Assembly (NCBI RefSeq): GCF_013167215.1
Contig: NZ_JABJWY010000035.1
Span: 31,753 to 95,752 of the forward strand
Source of the DNA: Sphingobacterium prati
GTDB lineage: Bacteria; Bacteroidota; Bacteroidia; Sphingobacteriales; Sphingobacteriaceae
Direction of reading: 5' to 3'
DNA length: 64,000 nucleotides
Each line of letters begins with the position of its first letter. Position 1 is the first letter of the stretch. Under the pieces are notes generated by a model, which saw only the letters and a list, made by a program, of their open reading frames with translations, did not search any database and was not told the DNA's origin. A program made the translations under genes and the position numbers. Of this stretch, positions 24,907 through 33,942 are shown in pieces.

Positions 24907-25866
24907 ATGCAAGAAATTATACCTCCAGTTGATAGAGAACTATTGAAAGCCGAATTGAATAAAGAAGTTTTCTTACGCTATACCAACAATGGAAATAACG
25001 AGATATACTTAATCAATTATCATAACTCGCCAAATGTTATGCGTGAAATTGGTCGGTTACGAGAGTTGACATTCCGTGGCGCAGGAGGAGGTACAGGACT
25101 TTCAATTGATATCGACGAGAATGATACATGTGAGGATTGTTATGATCAATTGATCGCGTGGAATCCCGAAGATGAAGAAGTTGTTGCGGGCTATCGGGTT
25201 ATTAAATGTGCTAATGCTGGGGAATCAAAGGGTATTCCTAATTTATCTACAGCTCATTATTTCCAATTTTCTGACCAGTTTGCTAAAGATTATTTACCCT
25301 TTACAATTGAGCTGGGGCGATCGTTCGTTCAGCCTCGATATCAGCCGGCAATTGATAATAGAAAAGGTATTTTTTCACTCGATAATTTATGGGATGGTTT
25401 GGGAGCTTTGGTCATGCTTAACCCCGAAATTAAATACCTTTTTGGAAAAGTAACGATGTATCCACATTACAATAAGGATGCACGAGATATGTTGCTTTAC
25501 TTCATGGACTACTATTTCCCTGATCACGAGAACTTGGTTGTTCCGCTTCCTGATCTTGAAATTAAAAATGATTACGACCGTTTTGTGGGCATTTTTGATG
25601 GAATGGATTATAAGGAAGGATATAAAATATTAAATAGTCATGTCAGAGCGTTAGGGGAAAATATTCCACCTTTGATTAATACTTACATGAACTTGTCTCC
25701 GACGATGAAGTCTTTTGGTACTGCGCGAAATGATGAGTTTGGCACAGTTGAAGAAAAAGGTATTTTGATTGTTATTGACGATGTTTATCCTGTAAAAAAA
25801 GAACGTCACATGAATACTTTTGAACGGGATCGCGAATATGGTCATCGAAAACCAAAGCGGGCGTAA
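24907..25866 (+). CDS. GNAT-like N-acyltransferase (OlsB/GlsB-like)
   Basis: A 319-residue protein of the hemolysin/OlsB GNAT group, which transfers 3-hydroxyacyl chains from ACP to the amine of an amino acid. Residues about 45-200 carry the fold: LRELTFRGAGGGTGLSIDID, an acidic DQLIAWNPEDEEVVAGYR strand, and ELGRSFVQPRYQ, the motif best conserved in this family. The C-terminal part is longer than in OlsB. Adjacent to a PlsC-like partner, it makes a two-gene lipid operon that ends at a strong shared terminator. Confidence 0.75.
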   Translation: MQEIIPPVDRELLKAELNKEVFLRYTNNGNNEIYLINYHNSPNVMREIGRLRELTFRGAGGGTGLSIDIDENDTCEDCYDQLIAWNPEDEEVVAGYRVIKCANAGESKGIPNLSTAHYFQFSDQFAKDYLPFTIELGRSFVQPRYQPAIDNRKGIFSLDNLWDGLGALVMLNPEIKYLFGKVTMYPHYNKDARDMLLYFMDYYFPDHENLVVPLPDLEIKNDYDRFVGIFDGMDYKEGYKILNSHVRALGENIPPLINTYMNLSPTMKSFGTARNDEFGTVEEKGILIVIDDVYPVKKERHMNTFERDREYGHRKPKRA

Positions 25867-25904
25867 ATAATAAAGGGATTCAACTTTTGAATCCCTTTAT
25901 TATT
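25866..25904. terminator. Bidirectional terminator between the acyltransferase pair and glpF
   Basis: An 18-bp perfect inverted repeat (25866-25883 with 25887-25904) with a 3-nt loop. It starts at the last base of the GNAT stop codon and overlaps the glpF stop codon on the other strand, so the two operons share one compact terminator. Confidence 0.85.
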
Positions 25905-26634
25905 TTATTAGGGTATAGAGAATGAACGCTAAGATGGCTCCTGTAATGGGGCCAATAATCGGCACCCAAGCGTATGACCAATCCGAACTTCCTTTCCCTT
26001 TAATTGGCCAGAGTGCATGGAATAGGCGTGGACCAAGATCCCGGGCAGGATTAATGGCGTAACCTGTAGTGCCTCCTAATGATAATCCAATAGCCCAAAC
26101 TAAAAAAGCGACTGGTATGGCACCCAAGGAGCCCATTCCAATAGGTTCAGTCTTTCCGTCGATGGTTACATCTTGTCCTGTAATAAAAAAGATCACAAAA
26201 ATTAAGACGAAAGTTCCAATGATTTCACTAGCCAGATTTGTAAACCTATTACGAATATTTGGGATGGTAGCGAAAACGCCTAGTTTTGTGGTAGGATCAG
26301 CTGTGGCATCGAAGTGATTTTTATGGATGATATAGGTCAATAATGCGCCGCAGAATCCCCCTGCGATTTGAGCGAGAATATAACCGGGGACTTCTATCCA
26401 GGGTAGTGTATTATTGAGTGCCATGGCTATTGTCACTGCTGGATTTAAGTGAGCACCTGTATAAGGTCCGGCAAATACGACGCCAATATATACGGCTAAG
26501 GCCCATCCTGTGGTAATGACAATCCAGCCGCTATTTTCCCCTTTTGTTCCTTTTAAGATTACATTTGCAACGACACCATTTCCAAGAAGTAGGAGGAGTG
26601 TTGTTCCTATAAATTCTGCTAAATAATGGTTCAT
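25900..26634 (-). CDS. glpF: Glycerol facilitator (MIP/aquaporin family)
   Basis: A 244-residue inner-membrane channel with six hydrophobic spans. The two NPA boxes are GAHLNPAVTIA (about residue 66) and GYAINPARDLGPR (about 200). The Asp after the second NPAR is the residue that marks glycerol facilitators over water channels. It is the last gene of the glpD-glpK-glpF set, 10 nt after glpK, and should bring glycerol in for GlpK to trap by phosphorylation. Confidence 0.93.
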   Translation of the reverse strand: MNHYLAEFIGTTLLLLLGNGVVANVILKGTKGENSGWIVITTGWALAVYIGVVFAGPYTGAHLNPAVTIAMALNNTLPWIEVPGYILAQIAGGFCGALLTYIIHKNHFDATADPTTKLGVFATIPNIRNRFTNLASEIIGTFVLIFVIFFITGQDVTIDGKTEPIGMGSLGAIPVAFLVWAIGLSLGGTTGYAINPARDLGPRLFHALWPIKGKGSSDWSYAWVPIIGPITGAILAFILYTLIK

Positions 26635-26643
26635 AAGTATTGG

Positions 26644-28143
26644 TTAGTTTTCTGTCCAGAATTGCAATGCTTTAACGCCTTTCGCCCATTGCTTAATAAT
26701 TTGTTGGGTTTGTTCTTCCTGTTCTTTTTCTGGTTCAAAAAGACGGTCTTGTGCCCAAAATTTTGAAAGTTCTTCTTCATCTTTCCAAAAACCAACGGCC
26801 AATCCTGCGAGGTAAGCTGCTCCTAAAGCTGTTGTTTCAGTGATTTTGGGTCTAATGACACTGCTATTCAGTACATTGGCTTGGATCTGCATGAGAAGGT
26901 TATTGGCCGTTGCTCCACCATCTACACGAAGCTCCTTGATCGGTATGCCGCTGTCAGCCTCCATGGCCTTTAGTACATCCCTAGTTTGGAGCGAAATAGC
27001 TTCGAGCGAAGCTCTAGCGATGTGTCCATTGCTTGTTGCTCGTGTCAGGCCGAAGATAGTACCTTGAGCTCTAGCGTTCCAATAGGGGGCACCTAGACCC
27101 GCAAAAGTTGGGATAAAGGTTATCCCACCGTTATCTTTTTCGGAAAGTGCCAATTGTTCGATATCTGCTGATTTATAGATAATATTTAGATTATCCCTTA
27201 ACCATTGAACCAATGCACCGCCAATAAATATACTTCCTTCCAATGCATACTCTGTTTTTCCATTGATTTTCCAAGCTACGGTAGTCAATAGATTGTTTTT
27301 GGACATAATTGGTTTACTACCTATATTCATTAACATAAAACATCCTGTACCATAGGTATTCTTTACCATGCCTTTCTCTATGCATTGCTGACCAAAAAGG
27401 GCGGCTTGCTGATCTCCCGCAATTCCGGCTATCTTGACTTTATGCGCAAAGATAGTTGTTCTCGATTCACCATATATTTCGCTGCTTTCTTTCACTTGAG
27501 GTAGTATTGCCGCAGGGATGTCAAATAATTCAAGAAGTTCTGTATCCCAATCCATGGTATGGATATTGAATAGAAGTGTGCGTGAAGCATTGGTAACATC
27601 CGTTATGTGAACATCGCCGCGTGTGAGATTCCATATGAGCCAGGTGTCAATTGTGCCACAGATTAGCTCACCATTTTGAGCTTTTTCTCTCGCTCCATCT
27701 ACATGGTCAAGAATCCATTTTAATTTTGTTGCCGAAAAATAAGGATCGAGGATGAGGCCGGTTTTTTTCTGGATCATTTCATGTTTGCCAGATTGCCGAA
27801 GTTGATCACAATAATCAGCTGTGCGTTTATCTTGCCATACGATGGCATTATAAATCGGTCTGCCGCTTTCCTTTTCCCATACAACAATAGTTTCCCGCTG
27901 ATTGGTAATTCCGATGGCGGCGATATTTTTTCCGTTTAATCCAGCTTTTGTTGTCGCTTCTGCTGTGACACCTGCTTGAGTAGACCAAATTTCATGTGGG
28001 TCATGTTCTACCCATCCTGGTTTTGGGAATATTTGCGTGAATTCTTTTTGCGCAATTGAAACAATATTTCTGTCCTTATCAAAAATAATAGCTCTGGAAC
28101 TCGTTGTGCCCTGATCCATTGCTAAGATGTATTGTTGTTCCAT
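26644..28143 (-). CDS. glpK: Glycerol kinase
   Basis: Phosphorylates glycerol with ATP to sn-glycerol 3-phosphate. The 499-residue FGGY-family protein has the N-terminal phosphate-1 motif [15 protein letters not shown], the substrate motif [10 protein letters not shown] near 78, and [13 protein letters not shown] near 243. The phosphate-2/adenosine motif [17 protein letters not shown] lies near 410. Length is canonical. It follows glpD by 26 nt and precedes glpF by 10 nt, so the three work as one glycerol-uptake and oxidation operon. No GlpR-type regulator is adjacent. Confidence 0.96.
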   Translation of the reverse strand: MEQQYILAMDQGTTSSRAIIFDKDRNIVSIAQKEFTQIFPKPGWVEHDPHEIWSTQAGVTAEATTKAGLNGKNIAAIGITNQRETIVVWEKESGRPIYNAIVWQDKRTADYCDQLRQSGKHEMIQKKTGLILDPYFSATKLKWILDHVDGAREKAQNGELICGTIDTWLIWNLTRGDVHITDVTNASRTLLFNIHTMDWDTELLELFDIPAAILPQVKESSEIYGESRTTIFAHKVKIAGIAGDQQAALFGQQCIEKGMVKNTYGTGCFMLMNIGSKPIMSKNNLLTTVAWKINGKTEYALEGSIFIGGALVQWLRDNLNIIYKSADIEQLALSEKDNGGITFIPTFAGLGAPYWNARAQGTIFGLTRATSNGHIARASLEAISLQTRDVLKAMEADSGIPIKELRVDGGATANNLLMQIQANVLNSSVIRPKITETTALGAAYLAGLAVGFWKDEEELSKFWAQDRLFEPEKEQEEQTQQIIKQWAKGVKALQFWTEN

Positions 28144-28169
28144 AATTGATTACTGCTGGTTATTTTGTA

Positions 28170-29747
28170 TTAGTTTAAGATATAATTTTTCGCCACTTTT
28201 TCGAAATTTTCGATCTGATTTTTTTGCCAATTTTCGTCTTTGCCTAATTCAAGCGCGAGTATCCTCGCGACTTCAGGAGCTGCTAAAATTGCGGCCCTGG
28301 CGTCGAGGAATAGGATACGTACACGACGCGAAAGTATGTCTTCTATCGTTTGTGCTAATTCGTTGCGCACGGCCCAAACCACCTCGGCCTTCTTAAATTC
28401 TAAGTGTTCCACTAGTTTTTCATTCCAAATAGGATTTTCTTGTGCAAGAGCGTGTATTGCTTCTTGGTCGGAACCATAAATATACATATGGTTACTCCGG
28501 TCGCTTGTAGGAATGGCGCTATAAATTTTTTGTGTCGCTGACTTGCTCTCCTTTTTAGGTAAACAGCCAATTTTAATTGCTTTATCCATTGTGTCCTGAC
28601 CCATTCTACGAAAGGTTGTCCATTTTCCTCCGGTTAACGTCAGTAAGTTTGAATCGCTGACAATAACTTTGTGGCTTCGGGAAATTTCTTTGGTCTTGTT
28701 GGAATTTCCAGTTGGAGCCGCCAAGGGGCGAAGACCGGCAAATACCGCAAGTGCATCTTGACGGGTAGGCTGTTTGGTAAGATAGCGTCCCGCAGTTTTT
28801 AAAATGAATTCGATTTCTTGTTCAAGTGCTACTGGTTCAAGGCTATGTTCGTCGATCGGAGTATCTGTAGTTCCTGCTATAACACGATTGTGCCACGGGA
28901 CAAGAAAAAGGACTCGGCCATCATCTGTTTTCGGTATCATGATTGCGTCATCGCCCGGAAGAAAGGACTTGTCAAAAACAAGATGTACGCCTTGACTTGG
29001 TCTCACCATTTGTTTCGCTTCGGGCTTATCCATTTTTAGGATATCATCAACAAAGATTCCGGTTGCATTGATAACCACCTTGCCTTGGATCGTAAATACT
29101 TCCCCGGTATCAGTGTCTTGTGCGATAACGCCATTAACTTTGCCGCTGCTACTTTTAGTGAGATTAGTTACTCGTATATAGTTAAGTGCTACGCCCCCCA
29201 TTTGGATACAGGTTTGTGCAATATTTACAGCTAGTCTGGAGTCATCAAATTGGCCATCTTGATAAATAACGCCGCCATAGAGTCCCTTTGTTCTTACAGT
29301 ACTAATCCGCCGTTGTGTTTCCTCTTTATTAATATGCATAGATTTTCCTAAACTCAATTTTCCAGCTAAGAAATCGTATATTTTCATGCCGATGGTATAA
29401 AAGGGCCCATCAAACCAACTGTAATTTGGGATTACGAAAGATTGATTTTTTACCAGATGTGGAGCGTTTTGCTGTAATAAGCCTCTTTCATGTAATGCTT
29501 CCCTGACGAGGGAAATGTCTCCCTGTGCAAGATAGCGTACTCCTCCATGGACGAGTTTCGTCGCTTTACTTGAGGTACCTTTTGCAAAATCAACTTGTTC
29601 CAATAGGATGGTTTTGAATCCTCTGCTCAATGCATCGAGTGCAACCCCTAAGCCACTAGCTCCGCCTCCTATGACAATAACATCCCATTCGCCTGTGTCT
29701 TTTATTCTTTCTATTAATTTTGACCGTTTGAATTCTCCTTGTTTCAT
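28170..29747 (-). CDS. glpD: Glycerol-3-phosphate dehydrogenase/oxidase (FAD)
   Basis: Oxidises glycerol 3-phosphate to dihydroxyacetone phosphate with FAD and passes electrons to the quinone pool at the inner membrane face. The 525-residue protein opens the FAD fold at about residue 24 (VIVIGGGASGLGVALDAL), has the KATKLVHGGVRYL signature near 60, and ends in the helical GlpD C-terminal domain (about 400-520). First gene of the glp operon. Confidence 0.95.
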   Translation of the reverse strand: MKQGEFKRSKLIERIKDTGEWDVIVIGGGASGLGVALDALSRGFKTILLEQVDFAKGTSSKATKLVHGGVRYLAQGDISLVREALHERGLLQQNAPHLVKNQSFVIPNYSWFDGPFYTIGMKIYDFLAGKLSLGKSMHINKEETQRRISTVRTKGLYGGVIYQDGQFDDSRLAVNIAQTCIQMGGVALNYIRVTNLTKSSSGKVNGVIAQDTDTGEVFTIQGKVVINATGIFVDDILKMDKPEAKQMVRPSQGVHLVFDKSFLPGDDAIMIPKTDDGRVLFLVPWHNRVIAGTTDTPIDEHSLEPVALEQEIEFILKTAGRYLTKQPTRQDALAVFAGLRPLAAPTGNSNKTKEISRSHKVIVSDSNLLTLTGGKWTTFRRMGQDTMDKAIKIGCLPKKESKSATQKIYSAIPTSDRSNHMYIYGSDQEAIHALAQENPIWNEKLVEHLEFKKAEVVWAVRNELAQTIEDILSRRVRILFLDARAAILAAPEVARILALELGKDENWQKNQIENFEKVAKNYILN

Positions 29748-30104
29748 TTTATTTCGTTTTGGTCTTAAAGTAAGATTTTTTGTATAAGTACTTTGTAGCA
29801 GATAAATGCTAAGTTATGGTATGTTTGTGATAATTTAAAGGATTTTTGTCAAAAATATTTCAAAAATTTTAGTTTTCTTTTATTTCTTTTTGTTTTGTTA
29901 TTTATTTTTTTTTAATATTTTCAAATGCTTCCTGTTACTGGCTTTAGTGAAAAAATAAAAGTAATGTAATGGCAGTATTATCATCGCCCTCTTACCACGT
30001 CGTATTTTTTAGGGACGATATAATGTTTAACCATTATGATAGGCTTATGTTTTGGTTTAGAGGAATGATTTTGTAATTTTAGATCATTAATAATTTGTTG
30101 AATA
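29748..30104. other. 357-bp divergent intergenic region, glpD / thioredoxin-like gene
   Basis: Very A/T-rich spacer. It holds the promoter of the plus-strand gene (see 30051-30081) and a perfect minus-strand -7 box (plus CAAAAATA, 29850-29857) about 103 nt before glpD without a clear -33 box. I see no coding sequence or strong hairpin. Confidence 0.5.
30051..30081 (+). promoter_or_regulatory. Promoter of the thioredoxin-like gene
   Basis: -33 TTTG (30051-30054), 19-nt spacer, -7 TAATTTTA (30074-30081; seven of eight). About 17 nt separate the likely start from the ATG. Confidence 0.55.
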
Positions 30105-30611
30105 ATGAAAAGGATTAAAATATTGTTTTTGGGGATAGGTATATGTTTGGCTAGTCAATTCGTCTATTCAACTGCTTTTGCTCAAGAAGCTTCGAAAATT
30201 CAGGGGCAACTTACTAAACCTTACCGTCCAGAAGCCGATGCACAAAGGGATATTGACAGCTTACTACAGCTGGCCAAGAAGGAAAAAAAGAATATCATTG
30301 TTCAAGCTGGAGGGAATTGGTGCGTATGGTGCTTACGATTTAATGACTACATTCATAAGAATCCCCGTATTGATGATTTGCTAAAGCGGCGTTTTCTCTA
30401 TTACCATTTAAATTATTCGAAAGAAAACAAGAATGAGGCGGTTTTTCAAAAATATGCGCCGGAGGGAAATAAATTAGGTTACCCATTTTTTATTGTATTG
30501 GATAAAAATGGAAAGACGCTTCATGTTCAGGAGAGTGGTAGCTTGGAAAAAGAGAAAGGCTACGATGAGGAAAAAGTTCTGAAATTTTTCAATGCTTGGG
30601 TAGCGAAATAA
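30105..30611 (+). CDS. Exported thioredoxin-like protein (CVWC)
   Basis: A 168-residue protein with an N-terminal signal peptide (about 1-27, ending in AFA-Q) and one thioredoxin fold. The active site is NWCVWCLRF near residue 77, in the position of the WCxxC motif. The cis-Pro follows in KLGYPFFIVLDKNG. Periplasmic proteins of this type reduce or isomerise disulfides or serve cytochrome maturation; no partner gene is next to it. It is flanked by a clear promoter and terminator and is monocistronic. Confidence 0.85.
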   Translation: MKRIKILFLGIGICLASQFVYSTAFAQEASKIQGQLTKPYRPEADAQRDIDSLLQLAKKEKKNIIVQAGGNWCVWCLRFNDYIHKNPRIDDLLKRRFLYYHLNYSKENKNEAVFQKYAPEGNKLGYPFFIVLDKNGKTLHVQESGSLEKEKGYDEEKVLKFFNAWVAK

Positions 30612-30641
30612 AAAAATCCTGTCAACTGACAGGATTTTTTT
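30611..30641. terminator. Terminator between the thioredoxin-like gene and speA
   Basis: AAAAAATCCTGTC pairs with GACAGGATTTTTT around a 4-nt loop. The A- and T-rich flanks let it act on both converging genes. Confidence 0.85.
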
Positions 30642-30653
30642 ATGATTTTTTAT

Positions 30654-32045
30654 TTATTGGTAGCCCAATAATTTCATTACCTGTTTGGAGTTTTGTTCCT
30701 CTCCAAATACTTCATAATTAAATGTTTCATCTCTGTTTCGACGTACCAGTACGTGTTTTGGTGAAGGGAGTAGGCAATGATGAATTCCTCCGTACCCGCT
30801 CAGAACGTCTTGATAAGCTCCGGTGTGGAAGAATCCTAAATATTGCACTTTACGTGTTTTTGGCATAAAAACAGAGTTCATGTGTGCTTCCTGATTGTAG
30901 TAATCCTGACCATCACAGGTGATTCCACCTAAGTTTACCCGTTCATATTCCGAATCCCAATTGTTGATTGGTAATAAAATGTATTTTTGGTTTAAAGCCC
31001 AAACATCTGGTAAATTGGTGATGAAAGACCCGTCAATCATAAACCAACGTTCGCGATCATTTTGTTGCTTACGTCCCAAAACTTTATAAAGGATTCCCGA
31101 TGCTTCAGCGACTGTATATTTACCAAATTCAGTAATGATATCTGGTTCCATGACTTCATGGTGCGCACAGATCTGTTTGATCCTGTTGACAATTTCATTG
31201 ACCATATACTCATAATCAAAATCATGTACCAATGAATCTTTAAAAGGCATGCCGCCACCGATATCCAAAGTATCTAAATCAGGATTTATTTTTTTGAATT
31301 TACAATAGAGAGTGACGTATTTCTCTAACTCATTCCAGTAATACGGTGTGTCTGATATACCCGAATTAATGAAAAAATGAAGTAGCTTAACCTTAAAATT
31401 TGGGTTGTCAACAATCTTATTATTGTAAAAGTCGATGACGTCTTCTTGGCGAATGCCCAATCTGGAGGTGTAAAATTGAGAATCTGGTTGCTCTTCTGAA
31501 GCGACCCGGATCCCTAAGGCACATGGTTCATCTAATTCAATCTCATCATCATAGAGATTGAATTCCTCCTTATTATCCAAGACAGGAATAATGTTTGTAT
31601 AACCATCGTGGATCATATCAACAATATACTGCTTATATTGATAGGTTTTGAATCCATTACAGATGACTGTAATGTCTTTTGTTACGGTGCCTTGTCTTTC
31701 CAGTGAATCAATCATCGGCATGTCAAAGGCAGATGAAGTTTCAAGGTGGATATCATTTTTCAAGGCTTCTTCTACGATATGCTTGAAATGGGAAGATTTG
31801 GTACAATAACAGTATTTGTAAGATCCGCGATAGTTGTGTTTCAGAATAGCGGTCTGAAAAAGGATTTTCGCTTGTTGAATTTTTTTGCTGACGATAGGCA
31901 AATAGGTAAAACGTAACGGCGTACCGTACGTTTCTATCATTTCCATTAAATTCAAATCGTGGAAATACAATTCGTCGTCGATGATTTCGAATCCGTCTTG
32001 CGGAAAACCAACACTTAAGTCAAGAAATTCCTGATAGCTCTGCAT
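30654..32045 (-). CDS. speA: Arginine decarboxylase (biosynthetic, PLP-dependent)
   Basis: Converts arginine to agmatine, the entry to putrescine/spermidine synthesis. The 463-residue protein has the fold-type III PLP barrel, with the Lys-bearing YKYCYCTKSSHF near residue 79 and the glycine-rich phosphate site LDIGGGMPF near 262. The later ITEFGKYTVAEASGILYKV segment resembles SpeA-type enzymes. It is shorter than E. coli SpeA (about 650) but of the size seen in Bacteroidota. It is divergent from argS, so two arginine-consuming genes share a 108-bp promoter region. Confidence 0.8.
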   Translation of the reverse strand: MQSYQEFLDLSVGFPQDGFEIIDDELYFHDLNLMEMIETYGTPLRFTYLPIVSKKIQQAKILFQTAILKHNYRGSYKYCYCTKSSHFKHIVEEALKNDIHLETSSAFDMPMIDSLERQGTVTKDITVICNGFKTYQYKQYIVDMIHDGYTNIIPVLDNKEEFNLYDDEIELDEPCALGIRVASEEQPDSQFYTSRLGIRQEDVIDFYNNKIVDNPNFKVKLLHFFINSGISDTPYYWNELEKYVTLYCKFKKINPDLDTLDIGGGMPFKDSLVHDFDYEYMVNEIVNRIKQICAHHEVMEPDIITEFGKYTVAEASGILYKVLGRKQQNDRERWFMIDGSFITNLPDVWALNQKYILLPINNWDSEYERVNLGGITCDGQDYYNQEAHMNSVFMPKTRKVQYLGFFHTGAYQDVLSGYGGIHHCLLPSPKHVLVRRNRDETFNYEVFGEEQNSKQVMKLLGYQ

Positions 32046-32060
32046 TTTTTATTATTTTTG

Positions 32061-32068
32061 CAAAGATA
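32061..32068 (-). promoter_or_regulatory. Possible -7 box of speA
   Basis: Minus-strand TATCTTTG (plus CAAAGATA) matches TAnnTTTG exactly 15 nt before the speA ATG. No -33 TTTG at the standard distance. Confidence 0.4.
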
Positions 32069-32153
32069 TACTTTAATGGTGAATACCTAAATAAGGAATG
32101 TGATTTATTTCCAATTCACTATCAGGAAGTTGTAAAATTTACAAAATCATTAA

Positions 32154-33938
32154 ATGGGAAATTCTATTCAAAAGCGACTTGTTGAAGTCACCGTGCAGGC
32201 TGTTAAAACGCTTTACAATGCAGATATTTTAGAACATCAAATAGCTTTACAAGCGACCCGAAAGGAGTTTGAAGGGCAGATTACAATCGTGACTTTTCCG
32301 GTAACCCGCTTTTCGAAATTATCTCCCGAACAGACCGGGACAGCGATCGGTGCCTATCTACAGCAGCATATTGCTGAAATCTCTGACTTCAATGTGATAA
32401 AGGGTTTTTTGAATATTGTACTTTCCGATGACTATTGGGTTGCTTTATTGAATGATACGATTGTTGCCAAAGATTTTGGCAGCTTTCCAGCTAATGGAAA
32501 GAAATTGATGGTTGAATATTCTTCGCCAAATACGAATAAACCTTTACATTTGGGGCATATCCGGAATAATCTATTAGGGTATTCTGTCGCTGAAATTCTC
32601 AAGGCGTATGGTTATGAAGTCATCAAAGCCAATTTGGTGAACGATCGTGGTATCCATATTTGTAAGTCTATGTTGGCCTGGCAGAAATTCGGCGCGGGGG
32701 AAACTCCTGAATCCACAGGCTTGAAAGGTGATCACCTTGTCGGTAAGTTTTATGTCGTTTTTGACAAGGAGTATAAAAAAGAAATAGAGGTGTTGAAAGC
32801 TGAGGGGCAATCTGAAGATGAGGCAAAAAAGAATGCACCGCTGATGAAAGAAGCTCAGTCTATGCTTCAAAAGTGGGAGGCAGGCGACGAAGAGGTTATC
32901 TCACTTTGGAAAACCATGAATAGCTGGGTATATGCCGGCTTTGAAAAGACTTATAAACAGCTGGGAGTAGATTTCGATAAGTATTACTACGAATCGAATA
33001 CCTATCTGTTAGGCAAAGATATTATTCAGGAGGGACTGGAAAAAGGCGTGTTTTTTAAAAAAGACGATAACTCGGTTTGGATTGATTTGACGGATGAGGG
33101 ATTAGACCAAAAGCTAGTTCTCCGTGGTGATGGTACTTCTGTATATATTACACAAGATTTAGGTACTGCACAGCTGAAATATGATGAATTCAAAATGAGT
33201 GAATCCATTTATGTTGTTGGCAACGAACAAGATTACCATTTCAAAGTATTGTTTTTAATCTTAAAAAAACTGAGTAAGTCTTGGGCTGATGGTTTATTTC
33301 ACTTGTCTTATGGTATGGTTGACCTACCTTCCGGCAAAATGAAATCACGGGAAGGAACGGTCGTGGATGCTGATGATTTAATGGCTGAAATGCTCAAGAC
33401 AGCACAAGAGCGTACAGAAGAGCTCGGAAAGACCGAAGGTTTGGAAGAAAATGCCAAAGCAGCACTGTATAATACCATAGGGATGGGTGCTTTGAAATAC
33501 TTTTTATTAAAGGTAGATCCGAAGAAACGTTTGCTGTTTGATCCCAATGAATCGGTAGATTTTCAGGGTCATACAGGACCTTTCATCCAATATACACATG
33601 CGCGTATTAAATCGGTTTTGAGTAAGGCTGAATTTGATGCGAATAGCCCGTTATCAGTACTTCCATCAATTTCATCTTATGAGCGTGATTTGATTCAGCA
33701 GTTGGGTGCTTTTCCCGAAACTATTGAAGCATCTGCACAGGAATTTAGCCCAGCTCAATTGGCAAATTACATTTATGAAGTTGCTAAATTGTATAATAAA
33801 TTTTATCACGAGGAGACTATATTGAAAGCCGAGGCCAATGATGTAAAGAATTTCAGATTACATCTGTCCGCTGCAGCAGCGAAAGTTATCGCCAAAGGAA
33901 TGGGTTTGTTGGGTATATGTGTGCCGGAAAGAATGTAA
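32154..33938 (+). CDS. argS: Arginyl-tRNA synthetase
   Basis: Class I synthetase charging tRNA-Arg. The 594-residue protein has the N-terminal additional domain (about 1-110), the HIGH-type motif SPNTNKPLHLGHIRNN with HLGH at 132-135, and the KMSKS equivalent GKMKSREGT with Lys395-Met-Lys-Ser. It ends with the helical anticodon-binding DALR domain and the canonical C-terminal Arg-Met (VPERM). Its stop is 4 bp before the ATG of the next gene, so it may be co-transcribed with it. Confidence 0.96.
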   Translation: MGNSIQKRLVEVTVQAVKTLYNADILEHQIALQATRKEFEGQITIVTFPVTRFSKLSPEQTGTAIGAYLQQHIAEISDFNVIKGFLNIVLSDDYWVALLNDTIVAKDFGSFPANGKKLMVEYSSPNTNKPLHLGHIRNNLLGYSVAEILKAYGYEVIKANLVNDRGIHICKSMLAWQKFGAGETPESTGLKGDHLVGKFYVVFDKEYKKEIEVLKAEGQSEDEAKKNAPLMKEAQSMLQKWEAGDEEVISLWKTMNSWVYAGFEKTYKQLGVDFDKYYYESNTYLLGKDIIQEGLEKGVFFKKDDNSVWIDLTDEGLDQKLVLRGDGTSVYITQDLGTAQLKYDEFKMSESIYVVGNEQDYHFKVLFLILKKLSKSWADGLFHLSYGMVDLPSGKMKSREGTVVDADDLMAEMLKTAQERTEELGKTEGLEENAKAALYNTIGMGALKYFLLKVDPKKRLLFDPNESVDFQGHTGPFIQYTHARIKSVLSKAEFDANSPLSVLPSISSYERDLIQQLGAFPETIEASAQEFSPAQLANYIYEVAKLYNKFYHEETILKAEANDVKNFRLHLSAAAAKVIAKGMGLLGICVPERM

Positions 33939-33942
33939 CGAT

